Source of the DNA: Nitrospira moscoviensis
Lineage (GTDB): Bacteria > Nitrospirota > Nitrospiria > Nitrospirales > Nitrospiraceae
Reading direction: 5' to 3'
DNA: 64,000 bases
NCBI RefSeq assembly: GCF_001273775.1
Contig: NZ_CP011801.1
Span: 1,342,001 to 1,406,000 of the forward strand
The notes beneath the pieces are model-generated. The model saw only the letters and a list, made by a program, of their open reading frames with translations. It was not told where the DNA came from and made no database searches. Numbering within the stretch: the first letter of the stretch is position 1; each line of letters begins with the position of its first letter. Below, one piece after another: positions 26,732 through 35,961 of this stretch. A program made the position numbers and the translations under genes.

Positions 26732-26930
26732 ATGAAACCATCCTCTTCACCGCCCTCTTCGCGTCCTCATTTCAATCGTGCACGCCGTCCCAGCAAGCTG
26801 GGCCGGAAGCTGGAGCAGAAGAAGATCGACGAAGCGCGGCAACTCACCCCCTGAGCAACGGCTGCTGCTGGCTCTCGAACTCTCCGACGTCGCCGCCGCG
26901 TTGAATCGAGCGGGTTCCAAGAAGCGTTAA
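26732..26930 (+). pseudogene. Small conserved gene broken by a one-base frameshift in a C5 run
   Basis: The ATG at 26732 opens 40 codons ending ...ARQLTP and then a TGA at 26852. If one C of the run at 26847-26851 is removed, the frame continues PEQRLLLALELSDVAAALN to a TAA at 26928, giving about 65 residues. The motif LTPEQRLLLALELSD is typical of a small conserved family in Nitrospira-like genomes. The break may be real or a sequencing error. Confidence 0.6.
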
Positions 26931-27040
26931 TTCAGAGCCTCAAGGCCGGTATTCTCGCCATCCCCCCTTCGAAATGATTGCTTTTTCGCCGCCACCAGGG
27001 TATTCCACTGGTCCGCTTCCGCATAACCTGGAGGTAGCGG

Positions 27041-28687
27041 ATGCTCTGGGTCGCTCCTTCCGAAAAAGACACCGCGACGGGGACTCTTGAGAAGCGACTG
27101 TGGGATGCCGCTGATCAATTGCGGGCCAACAGCGGCCTCACGTCCGCGCAATATTCCACCCCGGTCCTTGGACTCATCTTCCTGCGCTTCGCCGACGTAC
27201 GTTTCGCGAAAGTGCGAGCCGGCCTGGAGAAGATCGCCTCGTCGTCACGGCGCGGCTCTCGCGTTGACGAACCAACGGCCTATCACGCGGAAGGAGTGCT
27301 CTATCTCACGCCGAACGCCCGCTTCGACAAGCTCCTGCATCTGCCGGAAGGCAGCAATGCCGGCAAGGCGATCAATGAAGCGATGCGCGACGTTGAAAAG
27401 CGCAATCCGCAACTCAACGGCGTGTTGCCCAAGACCTATGAGATCTTCACCGGCACGCTGTTGAAGGAACTGCTCAAGCGCGTCTCCGAGATCCCTGCCA
27501 CCATCGACTACGACGCCTTCGGCCGCATCTACGAATACTTTCTGGGAGAATTCGCCAGGACGGAAGGGCAAAAGGGCGGCGAGTTCTACACGCCCTCCAG
27601 CATCGTGCGCCTGTTGGTGGAAGTGTTGGAGCCGTACCATGGCCGCATTCTCGACCCGGCCTGCGGCTCCGGCGGCATGTTTGTCCAGAGCGCCCGCTTC
27701 GTGGCTGAGCACAAAAAGAACCCGTCTTCCGAACTCGCCATTCATGGTCAGGAGAAAGTCGCTGCCACCGTTGCCCTCTGCCGCATGAACTTGGCCATGC
27801 ACGGTCTCGAAGGGGATATCAAAGAAGGCATCACGTACTACGACGATCTCCACAACAGCACCGGCAAGTTCGACTTCGTCCTCGCCAATCCACCTTTCAA
27901 CGTGAATGCCGTCGATAAAGAACGGCTGGAAGCCGAGGTGGGCAAAGGCCGCCGCTATCCCTTCGGCCTGCCGCGCACGGACAACGCCAACTATCTGTGG
28001 ATTCAGCTCTTCTATTCGACATTGAACGCGAGCGGTCGAGCCGGGTTCGTCATGGCGAACAGCGCCTCTGACGCCCGCTCCTCCGAGCAAGAACTCCGGA
28101 AACAACTTATCGAAGCCCGCGCCGTCGATGTCATGGTCGCCGTCGGGTCGAACATGTTTTACACGGTAACTTTGCCATGCACGCTATGGTTTCTAGATCG
28201 AGGCAAGCAGCGAACGCCGCGAGCCGACAAGGTTCTTTTTTTGGATGCAAGGCATATCTACCGGCAGGTGGATCGAGCGCATCGAGACTGGGCGGAAGGC
28301 CAGATTGGATTCTTGGCCAACGTCGTCCGTCTTTATCGCGGCGAAGACCCGGACTTCACCCTCGGTGGAGCGGATGCAGAATCCAAGCTCAAGGAGCTAT
28401 TTTCACCCTCGCCTTCCAAGGGAGAGGGGAGGGGTGAGGGTAAGAAACTTCGCTATCGTGATGTGCCAGGCTTATGCAAGGCCGCCACGATCAAAGAGAT
28501 CGAAGCACAGGGCTGGAGTCTGAATCCAGGCCGCTACGTCGGCGTGGCACCAGGCGAAGAAGTCAGCGATGAAGATTTCAAGGAACAGCTCGAAACACTC
28601 AACGAAGAATTTGAAGTGCTCAAGGCTCAGGCCCGTGAACTTGAGCAAACCATTGCCTGCAATGTAGCGGAAATTCTCGAAACGTGA
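27041..28687 (+). CDS. hsdM: Type I restriction-modification DNA methyltransferase subunit HsdM
   Basis: 548 residues with GGAGG 6 bases before the ATG. The N-terminal helical domain ([23 protein letters not shown]) is followed by the methyltransferase: [21 protein letters not shown], motif [11 protein letters not shown] and motif [12 protein letters not shown], which mark an N6-adenine methylase. Residues near 455-467 read [13 protein letters not shown], an insertion encoded by a dispersed repeat (listed separately). The stop overlaps the hsdS start by 4 bases. Confidence 0.96.
   Translation: MLWVAPSEKDTATGTLEKRLWDAADQLRANSGLTSAQYSTPVLGLIFLRFADVRFAKVRAGLEKIASSSRRGSRVDEPTAYHAEGVLYLTPNARFDKLLHLPEGSNAGKAINEAMRDVEKRNPQLNGVLPKTYEIFTGTLLKELLKRVSEIPATIDYDAFGRIYEYFLGEFARTEGQKGGEFYTPSSIVRLLVEVLEPYHGRILDPACGSGGMFVQSARFVAEHKKNPSSELAIHGQEKVAATVALCRMNLAMHGLEGDIKEGITYYDDLHNSTGKFDFVLANPPFNVNAVDKERLEAEVGKGRRYPFGLPRTDNANYLWIQLFYSTLNASGRAGFVMANSASDARSSEQELRKQLIEARAVDVMVAVGSNMFYTVTLPCTLWFLDRGKQRTPRADKVLFLDARHIYRQVDRAHRDWAEGQIGFLANVVRLYRGEDPDFTLGGADAESKLKELFSPSPSKGEGRGEGKKLRYRDVPGLCKAATIKEIEAQGWSLNPGRYVGVAPGEEVSDEDFKEQLETLNEEFEVLKAQARELEQTIACNVAEILET
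28402..28443. repeat. Palindromic GGGAGAGGGGAGGGG-type repeat inside hsdM
   Basis: TCACCCTCGCCTTCC, a short loop, then GGGAGAGGGGAGGGGTGA form an imperfect palindrome of about 38 bases. In frame it gives [13 protein letters not shown]. The same peptide appears in unrelated proteins of other bacteria where this repeat family has inserted without breaking the frame. Confidence 0.7.
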
Positions 28688-29940
28688 CGGCTGCAACCTG
28701 GCGAAACTGCAAGCTTGGCGATCTGCTGGAAATCAAGCATGGCTACGCCTTCCAGGGTGAATACTTCGCCGGTGCCGGTTCACATATCGTCCTCACACCT
28801 GGAAACTTTCATGACGAAGGTGGGTTTAAGGACAAAGGCGGCAAGGAGAAGTGGTATACCGGGCCGGTTCCCTCAGACTATGTTCTGAAAGAAGGGGACC
28901 TCATCGTCGCGATGACAGAACAAGCGGAAGGGCTTCTTGGTAGCAGTGCAATCATCCCACGCAGTGGGCTTTATCTCCACAATCAACGACTTGGTCTTGT
29001 CCAAGTCCGTGACCAATCCCAAGCCGACAAACGATTCCTATACTACCTCTTCAACTCAAAGCCAGTTAGGCAGCAGATCCGCGCCTCTGCGAGTGGCACA
29101 AAGATTCGCCATACCGCACCGTCGCGGATTGGCGAGGTGAAGGTCAAGGTTCCCTCACTTCCGGTACAACACCGGATCGCCGGTATCCTGTCGGCCTATG
29201 ACGACTTGATCTCGAACAATCAGCGGCGCATTAAGATTCTCGAAGAGATGGCCCGCTCCCTCTACCGCGAGTGGTTCGTCCACTTCCGTTTCCCGGGCCA
29301 CGACAAGATCAAAATGGTTTCCTCCCCCCTCGGCCACATTCCTCAAGGTTGGGAGGCGAAGAAGCTCGGCGACATAGCTGATGTAAATCGCGCCCAAATC
29401 AATCCGCGCATCGCGCCCGATGAGGTGCACTACATCGATATCTCATCCGTCAGCCCAGGGCAGATTGAAACCGTCACAACGTATCTCTTTAGCGAGGCAC
29501 CAGGCCGTGCTCGCCGAATCGTACAACACGGCGACATCCTTTGGTCGTGCGTTCGTCCTAACCGCCGTTCTCACGCGCTCGTGATGAAGCCTGAACCGAA
29601 TACGATCGCCTCAACCGGTTTTGCCGTGCTCACGACAACCAAGATACCTTTCACATTCCTCTACCTTGCAACAACAACGGATGATTTCGTCACATACCTT
29701 GTGAACAATGCTACCGGGGCCGCTTATCCAGCCGTAACCGCCAAGATATTTGAGGATGCTACACTGCTCGTTCCAACGGCACCTCTGTTGAAGAAATTCG
29801 GCGAGGCGACCATCCCGATGGCTGAGCAGAGCAATAGTCTCCAGCGGCAAAATCAAAACCTCCGCCGCACCCGCAACCTGCTGCTCCCGCGGCTATTGTC
29901 GGGGCAAGTCGATATTCGATCCACGGAGTCTATCGCTTGA
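28684..29940 (+). CDS. hsdS: Type I restriction-modification specificity subunit HsdS
   Basis: 418 residues from the GTG at 28684 (GTGA overlap with hsdM). There are two target-recognition domains (about 1-155 and 210-375), each followed by a conserved helix. The central one reads [20 protein letters not shown] and [17 protein letters not shown]; the last ends [19 protein letters not shown]. Each domain reads one half of a bipartite DNA target. Confidence 0.94.
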   Translation: MTAATWRNCKLGDLLEIKHGYAFQGEYFAGAGSHIVLTPGNFHDEGGFKDKGGKEKWYTGPVPSDYVLKEGDLIVAMTEQAEGLLGSSAIIPRSGLYLHNQRLGLVQVRDQSQADKRFLYYLFNSKPVRQQIRASASGTKIRHTAPSRIGEVKVKVPSLPVQHRIAGILSAYDDLISNNQRRIKILEEMARSLYREWFVHFRFPGHDKIKMVSSPLGHIPQGWEAKKLGDIADVNRAQINPRIAPDEVHYIDISSVSPGQIETVTTYLFSEAPGRARRIVQHGDILWSCVRPNRRSHALVMKPEPNTIASTGFAVLTTTKIPFTFLYLATTTDDFVTYLVNNATGAAYPAVTAKIFEDATLLVPTAPLLKKFGEATIPMAEQSNSLQRQNQNLRRTRNLLLPRLLSGQVDIRSTESIA

Positions 29941-29972
29941 GCCTGCGTTAACGCTCCAAGGTTGAGAAATAC

Positions 29973-30625
29973 ATGCTTGCAGCTACTTGGGCAGCTTACT
30001 ACGAGATGCTACAAAGCAGTGCGCGGGAGAAGCACGGATTCGATGCGTTATACAGGCCTGCCGGATCATATTTAGAAACCCTGCAGAGACTCAGCCCATA
30101 CTCAGGATTCCATTCACGGAGCTTTCAGGGGAAGACATGCAGAAGGTGATCGGATATGAGGTTGGAGGTTACGACTACGGTTGGTTTGGCTCTATAAGGA
30201 GCAACGGACAAGGTTGGCATGAATTGCTCCATAATGATGGCCTGCGAGATTTTGTCCAGGAGGCGCTGGCGCAAATTGGGCGTGGTGCAACTGAAGCAGC
30301 TGCACTAAGGGTTGCCCAAGAAGTGTTCGAACGATGCGTATCCATCCCGCGGGTCGGGCCGGCGACACCAACACGGTTGCTTGCCATCTATAGGCCAGAT
30401 TTATTTTTCTCTGTGAACCGGAACTCTATTAAGAACCTCAGCCAACTTTTTAGGGAAACACAGGGACATTTAAGAACTTGGGGTGGGTACAAGCAGGCAT
30501 TACAAGTGACATGGAGAGCCACCTGGTATCAATCACCGCGCCCAGTTGGAAATGATGAACAGCGTGCTTGGGATGCCCGTGTGGCGTTGCTTGATGCTTA
30601 CTGCTATGCGGACGAATCCGAATAG
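29973..30625 (+). pseudogene. Island gene, apparently frameshifted, unknown function
   Basis: Two overlapping frames look like halves of one protein. The ATG at 29973 gives MLAATWAAYYEMLQSSAREK...GFDALYRPAGSYLETLQ and runs to a TGA near 30147. From about 30110 another frame reads IPFTELSGEDMQKVIGYEVG and continues to 30625 with SIPRVGPATPTRLLAIYRPD (helix-hairpin-helix-like), FFSVNRNSIKNL and RVALLDAYCY. A one-base shift near 30110-30130 would join them. I do not recognise the family. The stretch is visibly more A/T-rich than the core genes. Confidence 0.5.
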
Positions 30626-30667
30626 ATGCCGCACTGAGGGTAAGCTAGCGACTCGTTCCCACCCGGT

Positions 30668-30866
30668 GATTACTCCGAAGACGTCTTGGTCGAGTAACCT
30701 GCCATTGCCCTCTTCTCCAGCATGGGCTGGTAGACGGTGTCATCTCTGGAGGAGGTCTTTAGTGTTGGCCTTACACTTGGCCGTGAAACCGAGAGTGAGG
30801 TGGTATTACTACCTCGTCCTTGTGCTAACCATGAACATCTGAATCCTTCTCTCCCACGGAAGCCAT
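30668..30866 (+). pseudogene. Relic of the 5' end of a second hsdR
   Basis: Read in frame from 30668: DYSEDVLVE, stop, PAIALFSSMGW, stop, TVSSLEEVFSVGLTLGRETESE, then ...EHLNPSLPRKPS. This lines up with residues 4-68 of the intact HsdR at 32663 (DYSEAQLVEQPAIGLLSKIGW, LGRETKSEAVL, LERLNPSLPPEA). Two stop codons interrupt it and the homology ends near 30866, so only about 66 codons remain of a lost hsdR. Confidence 0.8.
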
Positions 30867-30971
30867 CTTGGGAACCATCGGTCAACTGATTCAGAACTGT
30901 TCGGTAATGATCTCTTGCGGCGGAAAATCTGACGCTGCCGATTGGACAGCGTTCGTATCCACCTGATTCTC

Positions 30972-31895
30972 ATGCCGTCGCTTGAGCCTTATCCCATTAT
31001 TTCCCTTCGCAACGAAGACGTGCTGGCTCCGGAAGAAATGGGGAGCAAGCGTAAGGGATGGGTGCAGGTCGGCAATGATTCAGAGCCGTGGCTGTTTAAG
31101 TATGCACGCCTGAACAATGGCGAAATAACAGGAGAGCATTGGGCCGAAAAAATTGCGGCTGAGCTAGCTGGGCTTTTGGAGATTCCCCATGCTCAAGTCG
31201 ACCTAGCTACGCTCGATGGAGCGATTGGTTGTATCAGCCGAAGGTTTGCGGATCTCTCCCGCTCGGGTACCGAGTTGATCCATGGTAACGATCTCTTGGC
31301 CGGCGCGGTGCTCGGTTATGATCGGGCAGGGCGTCGTGCGCAACCAGACCATACAATCGAAAATATCGCTAAGGCGATTACTGCCGTGATCGCCGATCGT
31401 GAAGAGCGAGACATGGCGTTTCTCCAACTGGCCGGTTTTGTCACGTTGGACGCGTTGATTCTGAATACCGATCGGCATCATGAAAACTGGGCGCTCATTC
31501 GGACTCGTTCGTCTGACGGCAGGCTCATTCATCGTGTCGCGCCGACATTCGATCACGCGTCGTCTTTGGGCCGCAATGAGCCGGTAGAGAAACTCGGGCA
31601 ATGGCTACAGGAGCCGCACCGCTTCGAATGGTATGCGGTGCGCGGGCGCGGGGCGATCTTTATCCAACCGACGGACTCGCACGGCGCCAATCCTTTGAGA
31701 CTGTTTGAGGTCGCGGCCCGTACCTGGCCCAGGTACTTCCAACCGTGGTCGATAATGTTGCACAATGTCGGCCTTGACCGCATACTTGCGGTCGTGGATC
31801 GAGTGCCTGAACATATGATTGATCCACGGCAACGCGCCTTTGCCAAAGGCCTTCTTGGAGTGACGTTTCGGCGGGTTTCGAGAGCAGTCACATGA
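30972..31895 (+). CDS. HipA-like Ser/Thr kinase
   Basis: 307 residues from the ATG at 30972. Kinase features of the HipA/PI4K-like fold: Lys43 in WLFKYAR, Glu55-59 in the following helix, catalytic NTDRHHEN (Asp167, Asn172) and the metal-binding Asp194 in FDHASSLG. It is shorter than classical HipA (about 440) because the N-terminal subdomain is missing; the next gene may supply it. The stop overlaps the next start (ATGA). HipA kinases phosphorylate translation factors and stop growth; the target here is unknown. It lies inside a type I restriction locus. Confidence 0.82.
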   Translation: MPSLEPYPIISLRNEDVLAPEEMGSKRKGWVQVGNDSEPWLFKYARLNNGEITGEHWAEKIAAELAGLLEIPHAQVDLATLDGAIGCISRRFADLSRSGTELIHGNDLLAGAVLGYDRAGRRAQPDHTIENIAKAITAVIADREERDMAFLQLAGFVTLDALILNTDRHHENWALIRTRSSDGRLIHRVAPTFDHASSLGRNEPVEKLGQWLQEPHRFEWYAVRGRGAIFIQPTDSHGANPLRLFEVAARTWPRYFQPWSIMLHNVGLDRILAVVDRVPEHMIDPRQRAFAKGLLGVTFRRVSRAVT

Positions 31896-32662
31896 AAACG
31901 CTGTTTCTAGCTTGGCAGGATGTGAGACCCGACGGAGGGACGCGCTCCGGCTCGCGCGCCTGGTTCCCGATCGGTCGTTTGGAAGCTGAACCGGGCCAGG
32001 ATTGGTTCCGGTTTCTCTATACCAAAGGTGTGTTGGACGCGCAGGCCAAGGCCGGCTTTCAACCGTTGGATGCGTTTCCCACGCTTGAGAAGGTGTATGA
32101 ATCCGGTGAGTTATTTCCGCTATTCCAAAACCGGCTGATCAGTCCAAAGCGGGAGGATTATGCGGAATACCTCGAACGGCTTGCGCTGCCCCCCGAAGAG
32201 ACCGATCCCTTCGCGATTTTGGCCGTCTCAGGCGGGGGGCGACAAACCGATAACTTGGAAGTCTTTCCTCAAATCCGTCCCCATCGGGATGGAAAATTTT
32301 CCTGCCGGTTTTTCTTGCACGGATGGCGACATGTCAACGTACCTTCGCAAGAGCGATTGGGAACTTTGGAAGTAGGGTCTCGCTTGCAAGTCGCCGTAGA
32401 GTTGAATAATCCGGCTACGGGTGCGGCGATCCAACTCATGACAGCGGACGACTATTTCATGGTCGGGTGGGCACCTCGGTATCTCATTAAAGACATGTTG
32501 GCCGCCATTGCTGGTGGTGTCGAGAACATGCGTGCTCATGTGGTGCGGAACAATCCTCCTCCGGCGCCGCACAATCAGCGCGTGCTGGTCGAACTCGAAG
32601 GCATGTTTCAGGTCGGGTACCAACCGATGAGCAGTGAGGAGTTTCTTCCCCTCGTTGCTTAA
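31892..32662 (+). CDS. HIRAN-domain protein, partner of the HipA-like kinase
   Basis: 256 residues. The N-terminal 100 resemble the small N-terminal subdomain of HipA (WFPIGRLEAEPG, FPLFQNRLISPKREDYAEYL). Residues 138-235 match the HIRAN domain (CRFFLHGWRHVN, LEVGSRLQVAVELNNPATGAAI, YFMVGWAPRYLI), a fold that can bind DNA ends. It overlaps the kinase gene by 4 bases, and its stop TAA is directly followed by the hsdR ATG. It is probably the cognate partner or antitoxin of the kinase; that is inference. Confidence 0.72.
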   Translation: MKTLFLAWQDVRPDGGTRSGSRAWFPIGRLEAEPGQDWFRFLYTKGVLDAQAKAGFQPLDAFPTLEKVYESGELFPLFQNRLISPKREDYAEYLERLALPPEETDPFAILAVSGGGRQTDNLEVFPQIRPHRDGKFSCRFFLHGWRHVNVPSQERLGTLEVGSRLQVAVELNNPATGAAIQLMTADDYFMVGWAPRYLIKDMLAAIAGGVENMRAHVVRNNPPPAPHNQRVLVELEGMFQVGYQPMSSEEFLPLVA

Positions 32663-35600
32663 ATGGCGCAAGACTATTCCGAAGCCCAACTCGTAGAACA
32701 GCCAGCGATCGGTCTGCTCTCAAAGATTGGGTGGCGGACTCTGTCAGCGGTAGAGGAGAGCTTCGGTCCGACCGGCACACTGGGGCGCGAGACCAAAAGC
32801 GAGGCGGTCCTCGTTTCTCGACTCCGTGGCTGCTTGGAACGCCTCAACCCGTCACTTCCTCCGGAAGCGATTTCTGCTGCCATCGATCAACTGAGCCGTG
32901 ATCGCTCGGCAATGGGCTTGTCGGCGGCGAATCGGGAAATTTATGGCCTACTCAAAGATGGCATCCCGGTTTCTATCCAGGATAAGGGCGGAGGGCAGAA
33001 GACGGAGCGGGTGCGGGTCATTGATTGGGAGAATCCCGCTGCCAATGATTTTCTCCTCGTCAATCAATTCAGTGTAACCGGTTCGCTCTATACCCGTCGG
33101 CCTGACCTTGTCGGATTCGTGAATGGTCTCCCTCTCATCGTCGTTGAGCTGAAGAAGCCCGGCGTGCCTGCGCAGCAGGCCTTTGACGACAACCTGACCT
33201 GCTACAAGTCCGACATTCCACAGCTCTTCTGGTTCAACGGCCTGATGATCGCCTCGAACGGGACGGAGAGCCGGGTAGGATCGCTCACGGCCGATTGGGA
33301 GCGGTTTTTCGAGTGGAAACGGATCGAGCGTGAAGATGAGCCGCGCCGCGTGTCGCTTGAAGTCATGCTGCGCGGGACTTGTGAGCCTTCGCGGTTGCTG
33401 GACTTGCTCGAAAACTTCACCCTCTTCTCCGAGCATAAGGCCGGGCTGGTGAAAGTGCTGAGCCAGAATCACCAGTTCCTCGGGGTGAACAACGCGATTG
33501 CCGCCACACTGACAGCAAGGAAGCAGGGCCACGGACGGGGAGGCGTGTTCTGGCAGACGCAGGGTTCCGGCAAGAGTCTGGCGATGGTGTTCTTCGCCCA
33601 GAAGATCCTGCGGAAGGTGCCCGGCAATTGGACCTTCGTGGTTGTGACGGACCGTGTCGAATTGGACGACCAGATTGCCAAGACGTTCAAGGCCTGCGGC
33701 GCGGTCAGCGAGACGGAAAGCGACCTGTGCCACGCGCGGAGCGGCGCGCAGCTCCGCCAGCTTCTCAGCGAGAATCACCGGTATGTCTTCACGCTGATTC
33801 ACAAGTTCCAGACCCCTGAAGTGCTGTGCGACCGGTCCGACGTGATCGTGCTCACCGACGAGGCGCACCGCAGCCAGTACGACACGCTGGCGCTGAACAT
33901 GCGAGCAGCACTCCCGCGAGCCTTGTTCCTGGCCTTCACCGGGACGCCGTTGATCGCCGGGGAGGAACGGACCCGCGAAGTATTCGGCGACTATGTGTCG
34001 ATCTACGACTTTCAACAATCGGTCGAGGATGGCGCCACGGTCCCGCTCTTTTATGAGAACCGTACGCCGGAACTTCGATTGGAAAACCCGAATCTGAACG
34101 ACGACATCTACAACCTGATCGAGGCCGCCGGACTGGACGACGAGCAGGAAAAGCGGCTGGAGCGCGAGTTGGGCCGGCAGTATCAAATCCTGACCCGCGA
34201 CGATCGGTTGGAGACGATTGCGAGAGACATCGTGCAACACTTCCTTGGGCGCGGCTTTCAGGGCAAGGCGATGGTAATTTCCATCGACAAGGCCACGGTG
34301 CTGCGAATGCTCGACAAGGTCAAGAAGCACTGGCAGGCTGAGCAGAAAAAAGTCGAGCAGGAACTGGCGAGGCTGACGACCTACGGGGCGAAGGATGCTC
34401 GTCCTGAAAAAATTCGGGAACTGACGGCACGACTGGATGTGATCCGGACGACCGACATGGCCGTGATCGTCTCGCCGGGTCAGAACGAGATCGAGCAGAT
34501 GAAGAAGCTCGGCTTGGATATCGCTCCTCACCGGAAGCGGATGAACGACGAGTCATTAGACGAAAAGTTCAAAGATCCGGACGATCCTCTGCGGCTCGTC
34601 TTCGTCTGCGCGATGTGGCTGACCGGATTCGACGCGCCGAGCTGTTCGACCGTGTATCTCGATAAGCCGATGCGAAACCATACGCTCATGCAGACGATCG
34701 CCAGGGCCAATCGCGTGTTTCCCGGCAAGCACAGCGGTTTGATCGTGGACTATGCCAACGTGTTTACCTCGTTGGAGAAGGCGCTGGCGATCTATGCGAA
34801 GGGCAAGGGCGGAGAACGGCCGATCAGGGACAAGCAGAAGCTGGTCGAAAGCCTCCGCCAGGCGATCAGTGCCGCCACGGCCTTCTGTCAGGTCCACGGT
34901 GTGAGTCTGGAGGTGATAGAGAAGGGTGCTGCCGGAAGCCTGGAGCGGCTCACCCAAATTGCCGAGGCCGTCGAAGCCTTGATATCGCCGGACCCGCTCC
35001 GGAAGGACTTCCTGGCCCAGGAGCGTTGGGTGCGGACCCTCTTTCACGCCGTGAAGCCGGACCCCTCGGTGCTGGAATTCGCGTCGCGGGTGGCCTGCCT
35101 CACGACGATCGCCGAGACGATCCGTGAACGAACAGGCGAAGGGCCGGTGGATATCTCGGCCGTGATGACCGATCTGAACAAGATTCTGGATGCCTCGGTG
35201 GCCGCTGACGGCTTCCATATTCCGGAGGGCACGTCCGGCCATGCGGTGATCGACCTTGCCAAGATCGATTTCGAAGCATTGAGCAAACGATTCGGCAAGT
35301 CCAAGACGAAGAACACCGACTTGGAGCAGCTCAAGGGCGCGATTCGCGCCCAGCTCGACAAGCTGGTTCGCCTGAACCGGACGAGGGCCGACTATTTGGC
35401 GAAGTTCGAAGAATTGATCGAGTCCTATAATGCCGGCAGCCGGAATATTGAAGAGCTGTTTAAGGAACTGCTGGCGCTCAGCCGCAGCCTCAACGAAGAG
35501 CAGGAACGGCATGTCAGAGAACATCTCTCGGAGGAGGAATTGGTCATCTTCGATATCCTCACGCGGCCTGCTCCCGAATTGAGCGTGCAGGAACGAGCTG

Positions 35601-35845
35601 AGCTCAAGAAGGTGGCCAAAGACTTGCTGGAGAAACTGAAGCAGTTGCTCGTGCTGAACTGGCGACAGACTGTTGCGGCACGGTCGCGGGTCAAGCTGGC
35701 CATCGAAGATCTCCTGGATCAAGGCCTCCCACGAGCCTATACGCCCGACCTGTACAAACAGAAATGCTCGGCGGTGTTCGAGCATGTTTACGAAGCATAC
35801 GGAGATCGCGGTACGAGCCTCTATCGCAGCGCCGGTTTGCGATAA
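32663..35845 (+). CDS. hsdR: Type I restriction endonuclease subunit HsdR
   Basis: 1060 residues. Nuclease site: Asp148 in RRPDLVGF and Glu162-x-Lys164 in VVELKKPG. Translocase: Walker A QTQGSGKS (about 298-305), DEAH box VLTDEAHRSQYD (399-402), FTGTP and GFDAPSCSTVYLDKP, then a C-terminal helical region for binding the methylase. With HsdM and HsdS it cuts unmethylated foreign DNA far from the target. Its start sits at the stop of the HIRAN gene with no gap. All motifs look intact, so the locus is probably active. Confidence 0.95.
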   Translation: MAQDYSEAQLVEQPAIGLLSKIGWRTLSAVEESFGPTGTLGRETKSEAVLVSRLRGCLERLNPSLPPEAISAAIDQLSRDRSAMGLSAANREIYGLLKDGIPVSIQDKGGGQKTERVRVIDWENPAANDFLLVNQFSVTGSLYTRRPDLVGFVNGLPLIVVELKKPGVPAQQAFDDNLTCYKSDIPQLFWFNGLMIASNGTESRVGSLTADWERFFEWKRIEREDEPRRVSLEVMLRGTCEPSRLLDLLENFTLFSEHKAGLVKVLSQNHQFLGVNNAIAATLTARKQGHGRGGVFWQTQGSGKSLAMVFFAQKILRKVPGNWTFVVVTDRVELDDQIAKTFKACGAVSETESDLCHARSGAQLRQLLSENHRYVFTLIHKFQTPEVLCDRSDVIVLTDEAHRSQYDTLALNMRAALPRALFLAFTGTPLIAGEERTREVFGDYVSIYDFQQSVEDGATVPLFYENRTPELRLENPNLNDDIYNLIEAAGLDDEQEKRLERELGRQYQILTRDDRLETIARDIVQHFLGRGFQGKAMVISIDKATVLRMLDKVKKHWQAEQKKVEQELARLTTYGAKDARPEKIRELTARLDVIRTTDMAVIVSPGQNEIEQMKKLGLDIAPHRKRMNDESLDEKFKDPDDPLRLVFVCAMWLTGFDAPSCSTVYLDKPMRNHTLMQTIARANRVFPGKHSGLIVDYANVFTSLEKALAIYAKGKGGERPIRDKQKLVESLRQAISAATAFCQVHGVSLEVIEKGAAGSLERLTQIAEAVEALISPDPLRKDFLAQERWVRTLFHAVKPDPSVLEFASRVACLTTIAETIRERTGEGPVDISAVMTDLNKILDASVAADGFHIPEGTSGHAVIDLAKIDFEALSKRFGKSKTKNTDLEQLKGAIRAQLDKLVRLNRTRADYLAKFEELIESYNAGSRNIEELFKELLALSRSLNEEQERHVREHLSEEELVIFDILTRPAPELSVQERAELKKVAKDLLEKLKQLLVLNWRQTVAARSRVKLAIEDLLDQGLPRAYTPDLYKQKCSAVFEHVYEAYGDRGTSLYRSAGLR

Positions 35846-35961
35846 CTGCTGTGGACCGACGATCTCGCGCACACGAACTTTACGGTAACCTCCTCCTGCT
35901 ACGTCCTTTCATTCCCTCCCGGCATCCATTAAGATAAGCGCGCCGTTCGTTGAGGCCTTCC

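Noticed and set aside
26732..35845. BREX or DISARM system
   Set aside because: No pglX, pglZ, brxC or drm genes; the motifs are plain type I HsdMSR.
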